DNA of 64,000 nt from Gliomastix tumulicola. Lineage: Eukaryota > Ascomycota > Sordariomycetes > Hypocreales > Bionectriaceae. Below are positions 57,083-64,000 of this stretch, piece after piece. The notes under the pieces are model-generated. The model was not told where the DNA came from. It did no database searches and worked only from the letters and a program-made list of their open reading frames with translations. Position 1 is the first letter of the stretch. Each line of letters starts with the position of its first letter. The stretch lies in assembly GCA_001599755.1 (NCBI GenBank), contig BCHX01000007.1, forward strand, positions 3,348,001 to 3,412,000, in the 5' to 3' direction. A program made the position numbers and the translations under genes.

Positions 57083-59865
57083 ATGTCCATCAATCAGAAC
57101 ATCACCTTCAGCTTGAAGGAGGGCAACGACTTCACCTGCCCAGATGGAGGCCAGTTCTACGTCTGCCCGATGGCATGGACGCAGTTCATGGGCTGCTGTA
57201 CCAGAGACCCTTGCCGCTTCGGGTACGGTGAATGCCCCGAATCCAGCATACGGAATACGTTCTTTGATCGACAGAACACCGACAAGCCCGTCACGCAGGA
57301 CTGCGTGTCCAATCCCAACAGTCGCTTCGGGTTGATGCAGTTCACGAACTGCGCCGAGGAAGGGTCCAACGTCACCCACCCCTTCTTTGGTTGCTGTCTC
57401 GGCGGCGTAGATACCTGCGTAGACGAGGAGGAGGAGTTTGGCTGTGCCCGCGACAAGGTGATCCCCGCCATTCTTTCTATGGACTCGTCACGGCAGATCC
57501 TGCTGGCGCCCGATGGACCTCCGGCCATGCTTGAGCATGCTGAGTGGCGTGCGGAGAGCGACACAGCTGGTCTGCTTGGTTTTGGGGAGGTTTTGGGGCT
57601 GGTCCTTGCTGCCATAGCTGTTCTCCTCGTGGCTGTGGCGCTGCTCGCATGGAAGATGAGTTGGTACGTCCCGGTCTCTTTATTTCATATAGGAGTAAAC
57701 TCGTATGCTCACTGAACATTTCTCCAGGCTCCCACACTCCCGCCACAAGATACCTCTGGAGGAGGCCCGGAGACACGTTCACTCTCTGCAGCCCAAAGGC
57801 TCCTCCGTCCAGTCGCAGACTACGCTGCACGCTTCGTCTGAAGGTATGCCGCAGCTCGATTGGAACCCAGAGCCCCAGACTCTCCGAACAACCGGCGCGG
57901 CCTTGGTATTTCCCTGGATATGGGATGCCCTCTTGACCATCTCACCCAGCTTCTTCATCGGTGAGTCGACTCCCTGCCCTACAGCCCCCATGAGGGTCTC
58001 TCTCATTGTAAAGTGTACTGACCGAGTCCCTCAACTACACAGTCCTTGCCATCCTTGCGATTCGTCTCGATGGCGAAGCCCCCAGTCCGCATGGGCAGAT
58101 GATTTCTGAGATCGTGCGACTCAGTCCCAGTTTGTATCCCATTGTGTTCGCCACCGTCGCAAGCCGTTTCTTCAAAGGCGTCACGAGGTGGCGCCTGGAA
58201 CAGCGGGATGGGATTAAGCTGGGTATTATGGAGCAGATCTTTGGCAGCCAGAGCTTCGGCAGCTCTCTTGAGAAGCTTCTCTTCTTGCGAGCGCACATTA
58301 CGGCCGGCATATTCCTTTTCCTGATCTGGACCATGTCGCCTGTGGGCGGCCAGAGCGCCTCGCGAATTCTCTTTATTGGCGACGGCCAGTTGGGCAGCAC
58401 GGGGAGCGTGTTCTACGCTGATCCTGCCTACCAGTTTTCTCACTTCTACGTCGGCGCTCTGGCCAGGGCCTCCGATCGGAACGTCGGCAGTCTCTACAAC
58501 CTTGCTCTCATGTCCTCGGCCGAGCGACGTCGAGCTCTCCGCGATTCTTTTGATCTTCCGAGGATCCCGCAGTGGCCGCGAGACATGGGCAATGGGACTG
58601 GGGAATATCAAGTCGATGAGCAGCTCTATCTGCGCGGCGAGGAGGACTACACCTCGCTGCTTGGAGTCAAGATACAGGGTCTGGATCTCGGTGGACAGTC
58701 GACGCGGTACGAGGTCTCCGTCCAGACGTCGTATATCGACCTACAATGCTCCCCCATCGGCCCCGATGATTTTGCCGGAGATCCAGAGTTTGGAGACCTT
58801 GAAAGCGACATGGCCTTCCGTGGTGGTGTCGATGTGCTTCCAATGAAGAAGAATCCAAGCTTGTCTTTCGCTGCGGAGATCCGAACCAGGGGGTTCTGGA
58901 ACTTCGGGAACCGCTCGATCGCGGAGACCGTTCCTGACTTCCACTTGCTCTTCGCAGGTCTCCAGCCGAACGAGACGTTGGAGGACGGCGGCGGTGACGG
59001 GGGGAACTCAACGGGCGATGTCTTTGGCTTCAACTGCACCATGGCCACCATCCAGCTAGAAACAGAGATACACTGCCCCTCACCCACCAACTGCACTGCC
59101 GTGCGTCAACGCAGGATGGACAGGGCCGGGGAGCCGCAGTTCCCAACTATGATGCAGAAGCACATGGGTGGCCTGGTAGAGGGAGTGAAGCTATGGCCAC
59201 ATATCGCCGCAGCTGCGGATAACTCGTCCGCCTCCCCGACCGAGAACCTGCTTGCCGGTGAGGCGTTTTTGTACGGCACGCAGCCCAGGCATGACTGGGG
59301 GAAGATGGATGAGAAGGTCTTCTCCAGACGGCTAACGACGGCCTTCAACACGTTTTGGGACGCGTCTAAGGGCCCCTTGGGCTACCCAAATCTGGACATG
59401 ACAAGCGGACAAGCCCAGAGACCCGACCTGGTGAGCCATCCGCTGGACGTGTACGACTTCTACAACACGACGCAGGCTACGGGGAGGCCCACTGGCGTCT
59501 ACCGCGCAGACCGTGTCTGGATCGGGATCCTGCTCGCCTGTACGGTCATGCTACAGGTGCTCGCCATCCTAGGCGTGGTGCTCCTTGCGTTTATCAAGGG
59601 ACCGGATGTTCTAGGCTTCGCGAGCTCGGTGACGAGGGACAATCCTTACATCCCAATCCCGTCAGCCGGCTCGAGTCTGAGTGGCGCTGATAGAGCGAGG
59701 GACCTTGGCGAGGTGCGAGTACAGCTCGCGGATGTATCGCCTGAGAGCGAGGTTGGGTATATCGCGGTCAGAGCGGTTCAGGCGGAGAAGACGGTAGATG
59801 ACTATTACGAGCCGAGGGAGCAGGGTTTGTGGCGGCCCATGAACAAAGATAGACTGTACAGATAG
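57083..59865 (+). CDS. Large fungal membrane protein with Cys-rich ectodomain
   Basis: Exons 57083..57663, 57728..57960 and 58043..59865 give 878 residues. The N-terminus has no signal peptide but a Cys-rich block with FMGCCTRDPC and FFGCCLGGVDTC, then a membrane segment (LGLVLAAIAVLLVAVALLAW). After a linker come more membrane segments (LTISPSFFIVLAILAIRL, LFLRAHITAGIFLFLIW) with SPVGGQSASRIL, a long glycosylated outer part and a last segment (WIGILLACTVMLQVLAILGVVLL). The second half matches a large fungal family of unknown function; the GCC-x-x-DPC block is known from other fungal surface proteins. So this looks like a natural fusion of the two, or two genes if the first intron is misjudged, but frames and phases all agree with fusion. 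Confidence 0.72.
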
Positions 59866-60352
59866 ATCCTAATTGCTTTTCCTCTCTTCAATATGTAAAC
59901 CATTCCTAGGGGTGGCCATTTTGGGTATCCTATCCATTAAGGCCTCAAAATGAGCGCCATCGTCTGCTGGCCTATCTTGTGTTTGAAATTTTCAGAACGC
60001 CATTCCCAAGAGAGGCAGGTTGGGGCGTAAGAGCGAACCCCAAGGTATCAAATGCCCCCCAATGCAAAGATGTATCACATGATCTATCCGCAAACTCTCA
60101 TGTCTGCCTAACAAGCACGGTCTAACCTCGAGGTGAGGAGGAAAAGGGTTGGCGCCACAGGAATATTTCCCGGGGTAGCTTCTTGTTCGCGACCATATCT
60201 ATGGGACTAGAGAGAGGCTGGTTCAAAGATATGTGCGCCACAGGTCGCTTCCACGGTTCTTTTGAAGGCTTTTTCATACACTTAGCTGGCAGCTAGGTCG
60301 ATGGATACCTTTTCCCAGTCCGCAGCGCCTGGTCAGGGAGCCTAGGCACTGG
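59866..60352. other. Intergenic before a strong-looking promoter
   Basis: No gene is recognised between the membrane-protein stop and the TATA box at 60353. Confidence 0.35.
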
Positions 60353-60360
60353 CTATATAA
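60353..60360 (+). promoter_or_regulatory. TATA box of the decayed gene at 60621
   Basis: CTATATAA followed by GTCG, 261 bases before the ATG. A CT-rich block (60395-60425) typical of high-expression fungal transcription starts follows, then a CA-rich leader. Confidence 0.55.
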
Positions 60361-60470
60361 GTCGTCAGTCGTCCGCCCTTCTAACTTTCTAAGGATTTTT
60401 TTCTCTTCCTCTTTCTCTTCATTCAGACTTACAAATACACACACGTATCCACATTCATATACACTCACAT

Positions 60471-60490
60471 ACACACACACACACACACAC
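60471..60490 (+). repeat. (AC)10 microsatellite
   Basis: Ten perfect AC units in the presumed 5' leader of the decayed gene at 60621. Confidence 0.9.
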
Positions 60491-60620
60491 GCACACACTC
60501 GACACTCTTATCTTCCATCTACTCCAAATTCTCACAACTCTACCAAGTCCACCTTCCAATCCACCTGCCTACTCACACAATACGAGCCACCCGACTCACC
60601 TACTTACTCACACCGCAACC

Positions 60621-61398
60621 ATGATGAACACAACCCTCGACTTCTTCGAGAGTCCCCGCGAGCTCGCCGCGAAGCTCGCCCGCAACTGGAGCGCCGACAG
60701 GGTCACCATCACCCTCCCTCACCATCACCCTCGCCAAGTTCTCCAAGCGCGCTTCTCTCACACCGGAAGAGGAGAAGCCCACCTCGCGACGAGGTCTAGT
60801 ACCACGCCAAGATCACCGCGCACGTCATGAACATCGTGGAGGTCTTCGACGACCCCACCAAGTCCCAGGGCATCGGTCGGCGTCACGGGCTGGCAGGTAC
60901 CACAAGTACATTGCCGTTACCACAGCGACTCCTTGGCGAAAAATTGAAGGATACAACTTACCGCCTCACGCGAGTCGTGTCCTCCCACACAGTGGGAGCA
61001 GCGAGAACCGGCATAGATGCTCACTGTATCGGGGGGAAAAGGGGACGCAGCGCAGAGCGACCTGAGTCAAAAAGGCCTGGTTGGGGCGTTTCTCCTCCTG
61101 CTTCAGGGCCGCGACAGCGGAAGAGAGACACTTGCAACACCAAGACCGGATATTTACAGCGTAAAGGGGAGGCGGCGTGTAATCGGGAGAGTCCAACCGG
61201 GGAGGAGCGAGCGACACGTCAATAAAAAATCCCTGTCACCACATCCACACAAGGCGACTCACCAGGGACAACTGGGGGCGGCAAGACAGCAGCGGTGCAT
61301 CCGGCTGACTGCCGCCAAGAGTGAGTGACCACCCGGAGAAGGCTGGGAATGAGCTGGTGGCTGCCATCGCCGAGTACAACGACAAGGTCGAAGACTAG
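60621..61398 (+). pseudogene. Decayed small cytosolic-protein gene, unknown family
   Basis: The ATG has a good context (CAACCATGATG). The start reads TTLDFFESPRELAAKLARNW to VTITL, then a 16-base tandem copy (TCACCATCACCCTC at 60703 and 60719) shifts the frame. In the shifted frame LAKFSKRASLTPEEE is legible, then with another change YHAKITAH-like HAKITAHVMNIVEVFDDPTK. The tail EKAGNELVAAIAEYNDKVED ends at 61398. Between about 60960 and 61325 no matching protein is seen, so there is also an insertion or replaced segment. I do not recognise the family, but the mosaic in three frames and the strong promoter show a once-expressed gene that has decayed. Confidence 0.55.
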
Positions 61399-61712
61399 GA
61401 GAGCGAGTCCGTGACGATCAGTTGTAGATATTGTGCTTCTATTTTTGGAGGTCAAGAGCACGAGGCTCGGTGATATTGCGTTCCCACTGTATGTCGGCCA
61501 AGCAAATAGCCGAGTCTTACTTGCATCTGTTCGCCTTAAAGTTGCCTTACCACGGTGCCATGTCGAAAGTGCTGGTTCACACCCTGATAATAATGTGCAG
61601 AAACTATTCCATTGATAAAACACGACCATGCCCCGGCGTGCTAGTCCTCAACTATCTTGCTTTCTCTTGCGCTTACGTAGATCGCAGTTAAGCTACTGTG
61701 CATTTCGCAATC
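61399..61712. other. Intergenic
   Basis: Short stretch between the decayed gene and the next ATG. No motif recognised. Confidence 0.35.
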
Positions 61713-63848
61713 ATGGAATATCCTCGATCCCGATACTCAACGTCCACGACTCAAGCATACCAGCTAGATAGCTTCAGCCGCTCCTCGTCCCCTTCGCCCT
61801 TGCACGAGCCGGCAGATCAGCCTCCCGAGCCATGGCGTGCGAACTCGTGGAGAACTTTTCCGTTTCTAGCTGTCATCTCCCTCTTCGGCGCCATGGCTGC
61901 TATTTCCCTTGCTATCCTCGTCCTCTACCTTGCCGACGACTCTCTGGTCGAGGATTGGCCACTCGCACCCACTGTCTACCTATCTATCCTAGCCACCTTC
62001 ACTGGGGCCTTCCTACGCTTCGCTTTCCAAGAGAGCGCCGATATGGCGTGGTGGAGTCGCCTGCTCACTCGCTCGTCCTCCAACTCCGGCCACGGCACAA
62101 CCTTGCGAGAACTGCACACTGCCTGGGACCTCACCCGCAGTGTCCTTTCACTCCTCCGCTTCCAAGACGTACCACTCGAGCTGCACCTCCGTCTCACGAC
62201 CTTCCTCGTTCTCGTTGCAGCCATCAGTGGCCCTCTTCTCCAACGGGCCATCACGGTTGAGATGACCACCCGGACTAGCGTGCGGGACGATACGCTTCCC
62301 ATTCGCCAGGAGCCCATGTGGAATCTCACTGCCAAGATAGTAGGCAGCAACAGTCACATCTGGTCAGCGCCGCCGTATCAGGATGAGTTCGCCAATATTG
62401 TCACAGAGCTCAACCAGCGCCGACCAATGCATCTGTCTACCTCTCACCCTGCCGTCTGCAGAGACAACTCGACATGCACTGCCAACGTTGTCGTCGCAGG
62501 ATTCTCCTGGAACTGTGCGGAGTCACGCGTGTCACTGCGAGGTGTGCCGTCCCTCGGTCTCGTGAAGAACATGCTATTCCCCAACAACGATCGGCGGAAG
62601 TGCTTCCACACGGACTTTAACGGCACTGACGATTCATTGAGCGAGCTAAACAACCCTTCTGGGAGTACAAAACTACTGCGGCTATCTAGAGACAGACTTT
62701 CAATTCCAGTTAGGGTCGCCAGCTACTGTCATCGAGAGTCCGTCGGAGGGGGGACACGCCCTGGCTAGCTGAGGACTTGCCGCCCGCGATGCTCAACTAC
62801 ACAACATATGTTCGCGAAGATCGGGAAAGCGATATGCTCTCAGTGAGGCAGTGCAACTTGTCGACGTCCTTCGTCGAGCTGCCAATCGAGATCTCAGACG
62901 GGAAGACAGACTGTGACCCTCCTTCCACAGAATCGCTCATCGAGCAGGAGAGAAGGGCTGAGCTCAATCCCCAGGCCGGTAGGAGGGATCGAGGGGTTCG
63001 ATCTCTACACAGGTAGCTTCACCCAGGTCATCAACGATCTCTACGCCGGCTTCATCCTCTTCGACAAGCAGGAAGGGTCGCACTATATCCAAGGCCTCAA
63101 CTCACGACGGCTGATTGACCAACCGACCATTGCCCGACGGAACGCGTCTGAAGCCTATGGATTCTTGTCTACCTACACCTTTGCCTGCCGCGATCCTTTT
63201 GAGGATGCCATGTCTACTCTGGACGAGCTCAGCCTACGATACGCGCTCCAGTCCATCCCCCAGACCGAAGAGAGTCTGTCCGAGATGGCTGGACTCCTGG
63301 ATGCCTCCGCCTCTGCCTCCAGTGACTCCGAGTCTCAGAATGAAAAACGATTACACGCCGCGGAAGCCCTGATCAAGGCCGGATGGAAGCCCAGCCGGAC
63401 GATAACAGCCTCGTTGACGGAGAAGCTAACACTAGCAGCGTACAAGGCTCACTACGCCTTCACGGGTGCCGCGATGGGCATCATATACCTCGCCGCGTTG
63501 CTCACGGCGCTGCTCCTCCGCGGGTTCCGCTTCCACGGACGCAAGTTCTCGTTCTCGCCGCTTGAGATCGCCAAGGCCTTTGACGCACCACTGCTACGTC
63601 TCGCGGGGAGTAATTCAGGGGGTGCTGAGATCGCGAAAGGGTCGCTTTCGGATGTGAAGCTGCGGTATGGTGAAGTGTCAGATTCTAGCGCTGGGCGGGA
63701 GATCCGGTATGACTCGGCAGGTTTTATAGGGGATATGCATGTGGGAGACGATGTACCCCTCGCTGCTTCTACAAATGAAAAGACGAGGTTGGCGGTCGAT
63801 GTCTCGGGGAAGGTCAAGACGCCGGTGAATGGGCGTGTCTACAAATAA
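61713..63848 (+). pseudogene. Fungal multi-pass membrane protein gene broken by frameshifts
   Basis: From the ATG at 61713 the frame reads a Ser-rich start, membrane segments FPFLAVISLFGAMAAISLAIL and LRLTTFLVLVAAISGPLL, then QEPMWNLTAKI and CTANVVVAGFSWNC, but stops at 62768. Homologous-looking sequence goes on in other frames: TDFQFQLGSPATVIESPSEG (about 62695-62750), then LPPAMLNYTTYV to the AELNPQAG block (to about 62980), then back to the first frame with GIEGFDLYTGSFTQVINDLY and a last membrane segment before SPLEIAKAF, ending at 63848. No splice sites of usual size explain the changes, so at least three indels are needed. A G6 run at about 62751 is one likely site. The general type resembles DUF3176-like proteins. 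Sequencing errors remain possible. Confidence 0.65.
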
Positions 63849-64000
63849 GATGCATTCATAGGCTCATGATGATCCTCCATATCAAGCTGAGGATTTTATA
63901 CTCATAGCTTCACGACTACGCACCGAACAGAAAAGTCATAACACGATGTTGATTACAAGAAGATACAGGAGGACACCCTGACATCAAGGGTCCTGGATAT
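63849..64000. other. 3' flank at the window edge
   Basis: No gene is recognised in the last 152 bases. Confidence 0.4.

Overview
The window is nuclear DNA of a filamentous ascomycete (Pezizomycotina; a plant-associated Sordariomycete is my best guess from the gene repertoire, not proven). Genes carry short GT-AG introns of about 50-85 bases, often with a CTAAC/CTGAC branch site. Pectin lyase, GH16 and GH43 secreted enzymes, HET-domain and NLR proteins, NmrA-like and DUF7730-type proteins are typical of this group. Exon boundaries below were built by hand from splice consensus, reading frame and family motifs.

Left part (1-9.2 kb): the 5' part of an HpcH/HpaI aldolase runs off the left edge. 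THI4 follows, with a clear TPP riboswitch in its 5' leader. Next is a compact three-gene set: a divergent triosephosphate isomerase, a dihydroxyacetone-kinase-family enzyme and an RpiB-type isomerase. This matches the erythrulose kinase plus two isomerases of the yeast erythritol pathway (EYK1/EYI1/EYI2) and should funnel erythrulose to erythrose-4-phosphate.

9.2-22.1 kb: a remnant of a Zn2Cys6 regulator, a pectin lyase with a four-unit repeat in its promoter, a decayed PD-(D/E)XK-like gene, an aminotransferase with a one-base frameshift, a DUF7730-type protein, an NmrA-like protein, a mitochondrial hotdog thioesterase whose model needs a one-nucleotide exon, and a GH16 glucanase. A 3-kb stretch without recognisable genes follows.

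25-34 kb: an SDR, an enoyl-reductase-like MDR, a second-type plasma-membrane H+-ATPase, a small orphan protein and a GH43 enzyme.

34-51 kb looks like an accessory, recognition-type island: a protein kinase with a decayed partial duplication of its 5' end, a dead phosphotransferase gene, a HET-NB-ARC-TPR NLR, a divergent pair of paralogous secreted proteins of unknown function, a very large F-box protein and a second HET-domain protein.

51-64 kb: a Dal5-type MFS permease, an F-box protein, a large Cys-rich membrane protein, a decayed small gene that keeps a strong-looking promoter, and a frame-disrupted membrane-protein gene. Six loci in the window carry lesions or are fragments, so gene decay is a recurring theme; single-base lesions could also be assembly errors.
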